A stretch of 64,000 bases of DNA from Udeniomyces pyricola. Taxonomy: Eukaryota > Basidiomycota > Tremellomycetes > Cystofilobasidiales > Mrakiaceae. Of the stretch, positions 35,212-48,068 are shown piece after piece; positions within the stretch are counted from its first letter, which is position 1, and each line of letters begins with the position of its first letter. The position numbers were made by a program, and so were the translations under genes. The notes under the pieces were generated by a model, which ran no database searches, was not told where the DNA came from, and worked only from the letters and a program-made list of their open reading frames with translations. The stretch is from assembly GCA_039545295.1 (NCBI GenBank), contig BCIK01000016.1, positions 248,001 through 312,000 of the forward strand. The letters are read 5' to 3'.

Positions 35212-36493
35212 AGAAATTGGGGTTTGGAATCGACCTTTGCGAAATCAGATACTATTTTTCCTCCTTCCCCCCCCCCCTCCCCTCCCCTCTTTTGCCTTCC
35301 TAGACATTGTGCGTTACTGCCTACCGTCAATGCTCTTTCTCGGTGTCTTGCCATCGCATTTCGAGACCATGTCTATCTCACCCATACATGCATCCGACCT
35401 CTACACCCGGACTTGACACCATCCTATCTTTTTCTTAACCCACACCCTCCTTCACACATACCTCTTTCTTTTGGTTCCTTCTCATCATACACACACACAC
35501 TTACTTACACACATCTACGCATATATACATATCCATTCATATACAGCATGATCTCCTTCCCTTTCTGACTTGGTTTCTCTTTTTTTTCATTTTTTTTTTC
35601 CTTCAAATAACCAATCATCCAATCGCAATCATTCTATCCCCTGACGGTCTCTCAGACGCAATCCATCCCCNCCCCCCCCNCCCCCCCTCTTTCTTCCTTT
35701 CCTTCCCTTACCCCCCTTCATATTATCTTTCTTTTTTTTTCTTCTTCTTTTTTCGTTTTTTTTTTTTTCGTTTGTTGCATCGTCTCCGTTTCTTACATCC
35801 ACCCTTGCACCATTCAACGCATTGACTTTTTCCATCCTACCCCATTCCATCCCTTGCATCTCGTATAGCACACACACACACACACACATATACTCACATC
35901 TATCCATGATCCTCCCATCACGCACGCGCATCAACGTCCCATTTTTTTTAAGTGAGACCCCCTCTCCTTTCCCACTTCATTCTAACTCCTCTTGCCACAC
36001 ACCCAAAACACACACACATCTTCCATTCATCCATCTATGCAACGTCTCATCTTCAACGGCCACTCATGACTCAANCCCCCCCCNCCNCNNCNTCCATCCA
36101 CTCTCCCATGACTCAATCCAATCCTATCTAGTCACCCAACTCTGTCTCTTTCTCTCTTTCTTACACACACACACACACACACATACACACATATTCGAAC
36201 GCTCCCTCTCTCTTCCTTTGATCTCTTCATCATTACTTCCATTCCCCCCTTTTTTTTTCATATATATGTATATATGTATATATGCATCCGAGCGTGTCCT
36301 ATCTGTCTGTCTGCATATGGTGTGTGTGCGTGTATATAAGGAGATGTGAACTCATATATATATATATATACATGTATAGGACGACTCATAAACCACACAC
36401 AGCAATCTGTATTATATAACAAAACCGAAAAGCCAAACCAATCCAACCCTCACCCTCCCTCTCTTCCCCTCCAAGACAAAAAAAAAAAAAGCT
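35212..36493. other. Microsatellite-rich intergenic DNA between convergent genes
   Basis: No gene. It contains CA arrays at 35869-35888 and 36163-36183, a TA array at 36354-36370, ATATGT repeats near 36262-36285, poly-T and poly-C runs, and eight N bases in C runs (35671, 35680, 36075-36092). Confidence 0.7.
35869..35888. repeat. CA dinucleotide microsatellite
   Basis: About ten CA units, the longer of two similar blocks; the other is at 36163-36183. Confidence 0.9.
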
Positions 36494-39400
36494 TTATGAT
36501 ACGACCAACGAGCTGAGAACCTCGGTCGCTTCTCCACTTTCGCACGCCCATTTCGCTTGGGAACTCTTCTGACCGGCCGTAACGGTATACACCACCGTCT
36601 GCGTCTTCTCCTGCTGCGTCGAGGGAGTCGAGGTCGTCGAGGAAGAAGAAGAAGGTTGGATCGATTTCAACGCGTTCAATCCCGCAATCAACCGTTCATC
36701 CGCCGTAAACGCCAAAACGAGATCAAACGCCGTCTCAAGCGACGCTGGAATCGGGACCGATGTCGAAGGTGCTCCCGACATCACGTTTGGGTTCGTCGTT
36801 GGGAGGGAAGCGACCGTCGCGGCGGAAGAAGAAGACGTAGGAGCCGAAGCTTCCGCGGTCGAAGTCGTAGCGGCGACAGTCGTCGTCGACGATGATGATG
36901 ATGCGGGATGGTGAAGGACGGTGGAGGAGAGAATCCAGGCGACGGCTGAAGACCGAGTCGTTTGACGAGGCAAGACGAGGAAGGCATCCCGACCAGGGTA
37001 GATTTGAAGCTTATATCGCTCGCTGGAATGGAAAGGAAGCCAAGCAACCGAAGCGAGCAAGGGGAAAGAAAAGAGAAAGAAGAGGAAGAAGAAGAAGAGA
37101 AAAGGAGATGAGTTAGAGACTGTGTTTTTTTTTTTCTTTCTCTTGCTAATCCCTGTTTTTCCTGTGACTGTTTCATAACCAACTCGCCCGAAAGAGAAAC
37201 TCCACGACGCATCCCTCTTTCTCCTCCCACCCGTTGATAACGAGAAGAAGAAAAAGAAGAAGAAAAAACCCAGAATAGAAGGAGAGAACGCCACACTAAC
37301 CAAAGCACATCCGAAACATGGTTCTGAGCCTCTGCCGCCTGTCTCTTCGCCCACACATGTTCGCCCGACAACTCGTCGCCTTCCGTCTTGCCCGAGTTGG
37401 AGAACCTCCAAACGAGCGACGTCCCTCGGTCTTCAATGAACGCACCCGGCGTTCGCTCGGTAAAGTACGTCAGGATCTCGAGGCAGACGCTTCGCCAGGA
37501 GAGGTCCAGGTGCGAGACAGTCGAGAGCCAAGAAGTCGAAGAGGATTGAGGAGATGAAGCCTTCCCGGCGGGCTTGATGTAGCATCCATGCTCGGCCCTG
37601 AAAGATTGTGTGAGGAAGAGGGGTTCAGAGGAAGAAACCGGAACAATGGAAGATCCCGTTTAACCCGCCGATCGACAAACTAAAAGCATGACGAAAACGA
37701 AGAAGAAGAAGAAGAAGAAAAAAAAACCCTCGAGACTCCACAAACTCCGGCTTCTTACTCACACAAGTCCCAACCCAGGAACCTGCTTGGCAATCTTATC
37801 CAAATCCGATCTTCCCCGGCCCGAAAGCAAGTATACTGTCGTTCCCTGACCCGAAGTGACCGTCTTGAGGAGCTCAATGAGCGTCGAAGGCGGGTTGAAG
37901 CCTTCGGTATGGGTCTTGTAAGGATCTTCGTTCCAGACTTATGAGAACAACCACACAGGGACAATCAGATAGGGAATGTTAGTTGACGAGGTCCAACCAA
38001 AACCTGGTTTGATCCGTACCAGTTCCGAACACAAGAGTCTTCCTCTTCCAACCCAACAACAACAACAACAAAGACAAAAGTAACAAAGAAAAAAGAAGAG
38101 AAAAAGGCAAAGGGAAAAACGTACGCGTGCCCTCGAGGTCCAACAGGAGCAACCGGTTCTTGGCCCGTCGGTACTCCGGTCCGAGCGTCGCGACGTCAAG
38201 CTTCGGGATCTCTCCGGGCGTGCGCGAGCGTTGGTTCGAGTGGGCTCGTTCGAGGTGGGTCAAATACTCTGTTAAGACAAGGAAACATCCACAAAAAAAA
38301 GAAAAAGAAGAAAAAAAGAAAGACAATGGACAAGTCGCGGTGAGTTTAGCTATGAGACATTCGCCGAACCCTCTCCAAAGAAGAAGGAAAGAAATAAAGC
38401 AGGGTAGAACGAATGTAAAGGGAAAACAAAAACATGGGGGAGGGGGGGGGGGAGAGAAGAGGCCTTACTCCTAGCCCAAGTCTGGGCGGTGTGATCCGTC
38501 ACGTGAGCGTCGAGTTCCTTCCATCGTGTCGTTGCTTCCTCATCCGGCATCGTAAGCGCCTGGAAGATCGCATCAGACACTTGCCGGTAATCCCACTTTG
38601 ACCGTTCAAAAAATTCAGAAGAAGAATCAAATTGGTCGCAGAACAAAGGATAGGGTCAGTTCTTAGAGTCGGCATGAAAAGAAAGAGAAAAGAAAAACAG
38701 AGAAGAAACAACAACAAGGAAGGGACGGGTGCGAGACTGGTATGATGGTGCGAGTTGAAGAGAGCGAGAGCGACAGATGAGGCGGGGAGTTTAACGGGTG
38801 CGAGATGACGTACGGGGTTGACGGGCAGACAAGATCGGAAGGAAGAGTAGCTGTAGGAACCGGTGAATTCAGACAGGATCATCGGTCGATGCTTCTTGTC
38901 CTCTTTTGGATTTGAATCAAATCACCGAGGCAAGGAAAGGGAGAAAAAGGGGAAGGAGAAGGGAAGGCGAGAATCATGAACAATACAGAATTGAAGAAGG
39001 ACGTCAACGACCACCGCTCAATTTTGGGATCCATCCCAGACAAAGAAACACCTGAAAAGAGACCCGAAATCGAAAACTTACGGCATCTCACAAACTCATG
39101 CGCCGTCAAGTTCATGCCTTCCCTCAAGCTCGTCGCAATGAACGCATCCGCGACCGTGAGCAAACCCAAGTATTGCGAGAACGTCGGGGTCTCCGTGTGG
39201 AGGAACACGACGGGTTGGTACGTCAGTGTCGAGAAGCGCGAGTTGATGCGCGTGATGAGGTCCGAGACGTTCTCCTGAGATTCGTTGGTCTCCGTCGTGG
39301 AGAGTGCGATCTGGATGAGGACAACCTGTTTGAAGGAAAGGGTTAGAAAAGAAAAAGTCCGGATAGGAAAAGGGTTCGAAAAGACAAAGAGGTCGGATTG

Positions 39401-42400
39401 ATCAGGGGAATTGGTCAGTCGAGTGTGCTTTTACTCCCATAGTGTTTTCCCTTTCCTCTCATTCCTCTCTTTAACGCCGTTGTAGCTATTAGGCTTCTCT
39501 ACACGACTCACTTTGCCCTGCCATTCTGGATGAGCCTGCAAGAACAGCTCAAACGACAACAACTTGTGCTTGAGCCCTTTGACCTCGTCCAGTTTATCCC
39601 TCGACACGATCAACTTCGTCTCGCCGTATCGCTCTCGAAGCAAGCTCGCCCATTCTTGAACTTCGGGTTCGGCTCGGCGAGCCTCGAGCGCCTCGACGTC
39701 GATTCCGATTCCAAAGACTTCAACGTCGACAAACGAAGAGGGCAATTGGATTCCCCGCGGCGTCGCCTCGATGTTTTGAAGGACCCGGGAGACGGTTTGA
39801 CGGAAGTGACGAGAGAACTGGCAAAGATGGAAAGGAGCGGACCAAGGCAAGAAACAAAACGAAGAGGATGAACGTTTGCAACTATGAAATGCACATCAGG
39901 GTCAAAGATGAAATGTCGACCGTACATTGTACGTCTGGAATCCAACGAGGTTGGCTCCAAGCATGCCCTTGAGGATATCTTCTCGTTTGGCGAGGCACCG
40001 GAAGATTTCGGACGACGGGAACGCAATGTGAAGGAAGAACTGTTTCAAAGAAGAGCAGCCAACGCAGCCAAATGAGGGAAAAGAACAATCAAACAAAAAC
40101 ATGTGTGTCAGCTTCGATCGGATCAAACCGACGCAATCGACTCCCGAGGAAGACCCAAGCAAAGTACGGATCATCTACTGACACCAATGATGCTCTTGGG
40201 AAGTTTCTCTCGGACCATGGCTGGGACAAGAAGGAGATGGTAGTCGTTGACAAAGATGATATCTCCCTCTTCGTACTATGTGATAGAAGAAAAAAGAGGC
40301 AAGAGCCATCACAGCATGATCTTTCTTATTAGCATGTAGACAAACAACGCCTCAACCGGCCAAAAAAAAGAGAAGAAAACGCCGAAAACGACCGAAACTT
40401 ACAGTCTCGACGAGCTTGTCGGCGAAAGCCTGGTTGACACCGACGTAGTCTTCCCAATTAGTCGTCTCGTCTTTGCGAACAGTGGAGTAGTGGAAAGTCG
40501 GCCAAAGGATCTGCTTGCAAAAGACGTCGTCTGACACAAAGGAAAGGGAACAGCAGGGGAATCAAACCATGTCAGGTTAAAAGTTCAGGTTGGGCTGGGC
40601 TGTGAGTGAGGAACCATCCAGTTGGTGATTTAATGAACCAAAACGCAAGAAGAAAAAAGTCAAGGGACCCACAATGTCCTTCAAAGACCTTGTCCTGGAT
40701 CCAAACTGCCTTGGAACTCTGCTCCCTCCAAAGCCTCTCCTCAATCTCCGACCTCACCCCTTTCGACACCCCATCCGTCCGGTTCCCAAGCGCGCCAACC
40801 CAGCAAATGTCCTTGGTCTCGGCTCGGATCGCCTGAAGGGCGTTCTGAAGTCCAATATTACCCTGCGGGTTGTGGCTAAGGTGGAAAGGATGGTGAGGAT
40901 GCGGACCATGAGCCCCAGTCGAGGTCGACTGGGAGGATCGTCGTCGGGACGAGGACCGAGAGGTCGAGCGACCGAGGGATCCCGAGTTGGAGGCGTTGGA
41001 ACCTCCCAGCGGGAAGCCCGTCGGTGTGCTGGCCGTCGCGGGGGAGCTGGGAACGCTTTCCTTGTCCGATGTGGAGGACTCATAAGTTGTCATGATGGCT
41101 CCGACAGGAGGGTGAGGGAGCGTGTTAATGGGAAGTCGACCGCCCGGTCCGGTCCCAAAGCCGCTCTTCTGAGTGACGAGGCCAGGTCGAACGCTGAGCC
41201 CACTCTTCTGCGTGATGGGAGATGGACGAGAGCCAGGTGAGCCGGTCGCGGAAGTCGGCTTGACGTGCGACATCTCGCTCGGTGCACCCCGAGCAGGCCC
41301 GAAGCTTGCACCCTCAGCCGTCGAAGTGAGAAGTGGGTCCCGGTTCTTGTGGGCTGGAGGTTTGGGAGCAGGTGGGATAGGCGCTGCGCCAGGCGTTCCA
41401 AGACCCGTCAAGGCGCTCTTTGGGCTGACTGCTCCTTCTTTGCTAGGTGGAGTCGTGTTATCGGTACCACCGAGACCGAGAGATCGCGAGGCAAGTTGAG
41501 TGGCAGTCGAGATAGATGGCAGCTGCGACGTTAATGAGAAGAACGGATTCGAGCTCGTGTCGCTGAAAGGCGTGGCGACAGGGGAAGCGGCAGCCGTCTT
41601 GGCCTGCCGTTCCTACCGATGAGAAAGCAAAGAAAGATTTCATCAGTCCCTGCATGTGACGGATTTTACAATCGATTCGAAGTCCAAATCACACACAAAA
41701 AAAAAGCAATGGAAGCAAACTCCTACGCACTTGAAGATCATCGATGATGCTCAATCCAGGCTTGGCCGATCCCAGTCCTGTCGGGCCGGCAGGGTTGAAC
41801 GGAGTTGAGACCCCGCTTCCCTGACCGCTCGTGACGGTCCTCTCAACACCCGGTCGGGTCAGTCCCGGAGCAGGTTGAGGCGAGGGTGGGTTGAGCGAAA
41901 GTGAAAAGGGCGGTTGCTGAGGTTCATGTTCCTCCAAGATGGACGAGCATGGCTCGGAAAGCGAGAGCGAAGGGGATGAAGGTGGGATAGCATCGAACTC
42001 GACGCCGGAAGGGAGAACTGAGAGGTCGAGGCAGATAAGTGTTGGGGATCAGTAGCACGAACGTGGGGGGGAGAGGAGGTTTGGTTTGAATCACAGAGAT
42101 GAGGTCGGTGAATGACGGTAAGATGGCCCATAAGCCCAACGCCAAGCGCGTGATGTGATGACTCTGTCACGTGGGAGTGACTTGACAGCATTGAGGGTGA
42201 AGAGTACCGAGGACGAATGCAGAGAGATACTAGGTGGATAGCCTAATGATTTGGATAGACGATGGGGGCGAAGGGGCATATATGCATGGGCTGGCAAGCT
42301 GCAAGAGAGAGGGACATGAGGGATTTCGCCCTACAAGGGGGCGATGATGATGACCCGTTTGTGGCTCCCCCGTTGATTGAGCCGCGCTCTCTTTCTCGCT

Positions 42401-42661
42401 TTACTTTCCCCCTTCCCAACATCATGTGGTTTCCACCATGGGAAACCCCTGATGCTCTGCATGCGAACAGTCGACCTCTTGTTACGTTCATACCACCATC
42501 TTTCAAGGCTCGCTCCATCGTTTTGTGCTCTTCCACAGGCTGACTCATCGGACAGACCGCCAGGCTAGGAGAGCCAGGCAGGGGCAGCAAGCGGGGAAAC
42601 GGAACTGTGCTGAACTGTACTTACAGAGTGAGGCGACAAGGACTCGATGGGATCCTAGCAT
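36494..42661 (-). CDS. Trehalose-6-phosphate synthase/phosphatase-like protein, probably a Tps3/Tsl1-type regulatory subunit
   Basis: Large subunit of the trehalose synthase complex: a GT20 domain fused to a HAD-type trehalose phosphatase domain. The start exon MLGSHRVLVASL splices in phase to FLPSGVEFDAIPPSSPS, the usual N-terminus. A Ser/Pro linker follows (41.9-40.95 kb). GT20 motifs: ICWVGALGNRTDG (40.8 kb), ILWPTFHYS, FVNDYHLLLVPAMVREK, FFLHIAFPSSEIFRCL, GANLVGFQT, IVSRDKLDEVKGLKHKL (39.6 kb) and SLREGMNLTAHEFVRC (39.1 kb). The phosphatase domain has LLLLDLEGT in place of DYDGT, VYLLSGRGRSDL, AEHGCYIKP, and AFTADERLIAG where GDDxTDE is expected. The usual NKG is replaced by TRS. It is therefore probably inactive as a phosphatase; GT20 activity cannot be judged. 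Many short exons with A/G-rich introns. Confidence 0.85.
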
Positions 42662-43883
42662 GGCTGATGGACTGCGATGACAGTAGGGGATGGGGATGTG
42701 TGGGAGAATGGAATGGGATGGGATGTGATGAGTGGAGTCAGTGCGTGAGGTTGAAGTGAAAGGTCAAAGGGGACGGGGCGACGATGGGTGTGAGGAAGGA
42801 TGACGATGGAAAAGAAGGGGGAATCGAAGGGGAAGGGGGTCTCCGACCTTTGGGGGGGTTGACGCTGTTATAAGTGTGTGTTGGTCTCCGCAAGCGACGA
42901 GTTGCTTCAATTCGCTGCGACAGCTTGTCAAACGCGCGCCTTCCCCGCCAAAGTCCTCTTCATGTCGGCCCGACTTCCTTAAACACTATCATGCACATTT
43001 TCAATCATCGTTCATCGTTCATCCGCATCTCATCCTATAACGGCCCCCTTTCGCATACCTACGTTCGGCGTGGCTCTGAAGCAATCACCCATATCTATAT
43101 ATGCCTTCTCTCCTCCCTCAATGCGCTCTGCCTGTGTGCGGATCCCATCTGCGTTATAACTTTTCTGAGATATAATCCAGCGCGCTCGGGCTGCAACACC
43201 CGTACGCGTGACCACCGAATCCTGGGATCCGCAAACCTCCGACGTCATTCTATCCCGTAACCATCATTATATTATCCAAAATCCACCATCCGTCCGCCGG
43301 CATGACGTTCACGTTTATCCTCCAATGTCGCGGAACCAGCTCCCGTCCCAATATCATGATGCATCCAAAATGATTACATGATATCATCATCATCATCATC
43401 AACTTCCACCTATCTTCGACCCATATTGTGCATGTCTTGTCAGACAAGTAACACATCCCACACAGCACAGTCGCCCAAAAGCATCAGTGACGAACTGACG
43501 AATGAAAAAAAAAAACTAAAAAAATCGATACATAAATTGTTCAAACTCCGGTTCGGCCTCGCTCTCTCTCGCTTGACTCCCTCTCTCTCTGTCTCGACTC
43601 TTGGGCCCCATGAAGGTGCATGCACAATTCCGCAGCGGCACGTTTTCGACACCCCTCCTACGCGCATATACTCTGCTGACTCATTCCCCTTCTCACTTGT
43701 CTCAACTACTCGACAAACCACAACAAACACCAAAAAACGAAGAAAATCAAAAGCAAGAGAGAGATGAATCGAAAGAGAACCGAAAGAGAAAGAAAAAGGA
43801 ATCATTCTTCGTCGTCATTCAACCCATCCTTCGTATGTTATTGATCCTCATTTTAGTTCTTTGTTCGGGAGGGTCTTTTTCTT
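42662..43883. other. Intergenic DNA
   Basis: 5' flank of the trehalose gene and 3' flank of the BAP31 gene. GATGGGATG-type repeats occur near 42690-42740 and an ATC array at 43381-43402. No gene supported. Confidence 0.5.
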
Positions 43884-45038
43884 CTAGTTGGATTTCTTGA
43901 TGCCAGCGGAAGTAGCTCCGACGCTGGCGGCACCTTGTCGGTCGAACTCGGCCGCCTGAGCGCCAGCTTGCTTCTTGATGGTAGCTATTTAAGCAGAACC
44001 GAGAAGGAAGAAAACGACACACAAGGAGAAGAGAAGGGGAACAAAAGAAAGAAAAAACATTCAAGTCAGTCTTCTACTCGCTCTTTTAAACTTGGACCTT
44101 GTCTCCCCTTCTTTCGTTCATTCCCACCTTGATCTTTGGAGCAAAACGGAAGAGACAGAAAAAAACTCACCGATATCCCTCTCCTTGACCTCCAACTCAC
44201 CCTCGAGCTCGCCAATCCTCGCCTCGAGCTGTTCAACCTCGAGCCGGGTTCGGTTGCCACCCGAAACGCCCTTCTTGAGCTGACCAAGCTCCTGGTGGGT
44301 CTCGGCAAGCTCGAGGCAGATGGAAAACGCTCGGGCGAGGACGAGAGCAAGGATCAGAGTGCCACCAGTAAGGTAGATGTCTAAGAGAGATGAGACGTGA
44401 AGTAACATTAACGTACGTTAGAAGGACTAAAATGAACAATGTGATGAACAACAAGGAAGAGGCGAGCGATGCGACTTACTCCTCTGGGCGTAGAACTGAG
44501 TATACCAAAGGTTAAGTGAGAGCAAAGTCACGGAATGCAGGCCAGTCAGGTAAGCCAACGTCCAAACCGGCCGAAACGAAATCGCTTCACCATTTCCGCC
44601 AAAAGGACAAGACTCTATCAGATCTTAAACGACGCAAAAGGATCTCGTACCTTTCGGGAGTGGTAGGCCGTCTCGGACTGAACGTTGGGGACACCTCCGG
44701 CCTCGTTCTGGACCTTCTCCTGGGCGATTCGGATCAATCGCTGGGTCGCGTCGACAAACAAGAGGGCGATAAAGATGAAGGAGATCTTGAGACCGTATTG
44801 GACTTTAGCAACCTGGTGTGTTCGTCGATAGGGAGAGGAAAGCGAGGGTATCAGTAAGGGATACGCTGTGGGGATCAGATGGTAACATGGGACTGGCATG
44901 AAGCCTGAAGGACGGATGACGAGATGGCTCCCATCTAGGAAACGAGGTGACCTCGCACGAGGACCAGCGCGTTTGCTTCTGTCTCTCGCAGCAGTTCCAT
45001 AATCCCTCCGTGTGCTCGCGGTCGATTGCCTGTCTATC

Positions 45039-45069
<31 letters not shown>

Positions 45070-45801
45070 GTACCTACCCTCCTTATCTTCGCCCCCAGAT
45101 GTAGACCGAAGCCATAGAACGGATTCCAACGAAGCCCAGCAGCACCAGATAAAGAAGGAGGGAGAAAGGGGACTAACGTAAGGGTTCTCATTGAGGAACC
45201 TGAGGATGTTGCGTCGCATGGCATGGGGGAACGGGGCGAGGATGACGAACGAGAGGAAGAGCTCGAGCGCGAGAAGGAGGAAGCAGACTAAATGGTCGGG
45301 ACGGGATCCAAGTGCAAGTCAAGGGAGAGAGCAGGCATGAAACAGGATGGGATGGGGTAGGATTGGTGAGATGGAGGATGTGCGTTATGGACCAGGTGGA
45401 TGAGGAGGAAGGGGAGGCGGGAAAGCGAGCAGAGGTGCGTAAGCAAATGCCGAGGAGCAACGGGTCAAAGAGCGATGGAGAGTCGAGGGGAGACAAGCAG
45501 TGTCAGACGCGCACGGCGGGTAGAATCAACACCTCAAGGGTGCAGCTGAATCAAAGAAGAAGAAGAAGAAGAAGGAACGAACGGGAGTAGTAGAGCTAGA
45601 TAAAGCAAGGGAAGAGGGCCATCGAGGGTTTGAGAGGGCGCGGAGAGAGAGGGAAAGGGAGAGCGAGAGAGGGAAAGGCAGAGAGAGAGAGAGACCAAAG
45701 AGCAAGGGCGATAGGAGCATCGAGGACGTTGTGAGTGAGTTGATTGTGATTGAAAGAGAGTCAAGGAGGCAAGACATGATGGATGTGATGCGTACGGTCA
45801 T
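43884..45801 (-). CDS. BAP31/Yet-family ER membrane protein
   Basis: B-cell receptor-associated 31-like protein (yeast Yet1/Yet3), an ER chaperone/cargo factor. The start is split over tiny exons: ATGACC (45796-45801), a 13-nt exon (45583-45595) and an exon ending at 45294. Joined in frame they give MTLYYSLCFLLLALELFLSF, the family's N-terminus. Three TM segments follow: VCFLLLALELFLSFVILAPF, YGLKISFIFIALLFVDATQR (44.8 kb) and IYLTGGTLILALVLARAFSI (44.35 kb). Then comes a coiled coil (RLEVEQLEARIGELEGELEV). The C-terminus ends in KKSN, a dilysine KKxx ER-retrieval signal, stop 43884-43886. It is head-to-head with the NDUFAF6-like gene. Confidence 0.9.
45583..45595 (-). other. 13-nt microexon of the BAP31 gene
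   Basis: Flanked by a CTAG acceptor and a GTTCGT donor on the minus strand. It is needed to join ATG-ACC to the TM1 exon in frame and restores the family's MTLYYSL start. Confidence 0.85.
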
Positions 45802-46200
45802 GGTAGGCAAAGGTGGATGGTGATGGTTGAGTTGGGTGGATGGACGGGGCAAGGGATATAGGCGAGCGGTGAGGGAGATAGAAGGGAAGGAGATGGGAAG
45901 CAATGGGAAATCCGCAAAGTCATCTCAACCAGCGGCGTCCCTCGCAAACCGAGAAATGACGTGGGCGCAGACTGAGATGCTCACAGATCAGATCAAGGCC
46001 TCGATCACTTCGGAATGGAATCGCTTGTGTGTCATCATCATCATCATCATCATCATCCTATTTCGTGTCCAGCCAACCATGTACAGCCTCACTTCGTTCA
46101 CGTGTTTCTCTCCCTCGGGCCGAAGTGACCCGTCGACTCCATCCGTCATATCATCATGAGGTTCATTCATTCAACATATCAATCCCATCCACCCAACACC
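45802..46200. promoter_or_regulatory. Divergent promoter between BAP31 and NDUFAF6-like genes
   Basis: A 399-bp gap between head-to-head start codons, with a CAT trinucleotide array at 46035-46057. Promoter role is inferred from layout. Confidence 0.45.
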
Positions 46201-48068
46201 ATGTCCTTCTTCCTCACTACCCACATCACCTCTTGCCTTCGACCCTACTCGTCCCCTCTTCTGCTCCGACCCCGGTCTCTCGCCCATTCCACCTCGAGAG
46301 CCATTTCATCTGCATCTGCCTCGTCCACCACCACCACCCTTTCCCCCATCGCCTACTGCCGGGACCAAGTCGCCACGTTCGATCGCGATGCCTACCTCAC
46401 ATCCTACTTTTACCCACCCGGTCGCCCACGAGACGCTTTTTACGCCATCAGAGCTTTCAACGTACGCTCCTGGAGATGTTCTTTCTCCGACATGGCGAAG
46501 GGACGAGCGATAGGTTCAGCCCGTTGGATCAAACGATGCTCAAAGGGGAACCATGACTGATTCTTGGATCGGCTCTTTCTTGGCCATCATGGCTCTCCCC
46601 ACCTTACATGTCCCTCTATCATGTTGTTTTTTTTTTTGTTCTCCTTATATGCCATCACTGCTACGGGGTACTTCTCAACAGCTCGAACTAAATCATATCG
46701 AAAACACCGTCACCCAAGCCCAAATCGGACGCATCCGAATCCAATTCTGGAGAGATGCCATCGCCGCCATCGCCAACGTGCATACCCCTTCCCTCCCTCT
46801 CTCTTCTACCGTCTATTGTTGATCGCCCTGTTTGACCTTTTGCTTTCACTGACCAGTGGGTATTCATTTGTACCTTGTTGCATGTCGATATGATCATCGG
46901 GGTGGGGGGTTATACGACATTTTGATGATCAGGATTCAGACCCGCCTAATCACCCTGTCGCGTCTGCGTTGAGCTTGACATCGGATCCCAAGACGGTCGA
47001 TCTAACTGCTTATTACCTCAACCAAGTCCTCGATGCTCGGGTAAGACAACAGCCATGATTTTAGTCGGGATCATGGTGGATGGAAAGGCAGCGCATTTCC
47101 AGATGTCTTACAAGGATAAAAATAACAGACAAAGAAAAACAAAATTCTGCGTGTCTCTTTTCGCTGACATGCTGCCATTCTTCATCAATCAACGTCCTTA
47201 TATATTTGCAACTTCTCCCGCACCCTCACCCCCCCCCTCTTTCTCCAACATTCAAAAAAAAAAAAACCTAAAAAAACTCCAGGAACAAGCCCTTCTAATT
47301 CCAACCTACCCAACCATGCTCTCTCTCCTAACCTCTTTAACCCAAACCACCCATCCCCTTTCTCTCCTCTCCCTGTCCCTTCTCTCTCCGACCCCTTCCC
47401 CTCGTACCCTTTCCTCTCTCCAACACCTCTCTCTCTCCTCCGGCCTTACCACCCTCCTCCGTGCTCTGCCCTCGCACGTGATAGGCAAGAAAGCACCGGC
47501 GTTACCGCTGGAGGTGATGCGGACCCATGGGGTGACGCAGGAGGATGTTTGGCGCCATGGGAGCGAAGCGAAAGGAGTGAAGGAAGCCGTGTTTGAAGTC
47601 GCGACGAGAGCGAACGATGAGTTGGAAACGGCAAGATCGGAATGGAGATGGAAGGAGGAAGGGAAGGAGAAGGAGGAGAAAATACCAAAGGAAGTCTTGC
47701 CGGTGTTTTTGTCAGCGGTGAGTTTAGAACGGAAAAAAAGGAAAGAAAATAACAAACGACCAAAACAAAACAAAAAAGATTGGGAAGATGATGGACATTG
47801 GTATTAACGATAATAGTGATACTAAAAAAAACCCACTTTGTGTTCTCGCCCCCCCCTTTCTCTTTCCTCCCATACACCATCCACCCCCCCCCCAAAAAAA
47901 AACACACACACACACACACACATCAACTCCCAACCCCAGGTTCCAACGCAATCATACCTGACTTCCCTCCAAGCCGTCGACTTTGATGCGTTCCATCCGA
48001 CCTGTCAGCATCGCCATTGGCGGATCCCCCTCGATGTTTGGCTCACTAAACGACGACGACGGTTCTAA
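46201..48068 (+). CDS. NDUFAF6-like complex I assembly factor (squalene/phytoene synthase fold)
   Basis: Mitochondrial complex I assembly factor of the squalene/phytoene synthase family. The N-terminus MSFFLTTHITSCLRPYSS is a presequence. The body reads YCRDQVATFDRDAYLTSYFY and RDAFYAIRAFN, spliced to LELNHIENTVTQAQIGRIRI and QFWRDAIAAI, then VASALSLTSDPKTVDLTAYY, GLTTLLRALPSHVIGKKAPA, PLEVMRTHGVTQEDVW and YLTSLQAVDFDAFHP. The aspartate-rich prenyl-diphosphate motifs of true synthases are not seen, which fits an assembly factor. ATG 46201 is preferred over the in-frame ATG at 46156 for its context (ACACC) and presequence. Six exons, with a 180-nt T/C/A-rich intron before the last. Works in the same complex as NDUFA5 at 28 kb. 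Confidence 0.88.

Noticed and set aside
35212..36493. Plus-strand ORFs such as 35822-36349
   Set aside because: Built from CA, CT and T repeats and N-containing C runs; no coding signal.
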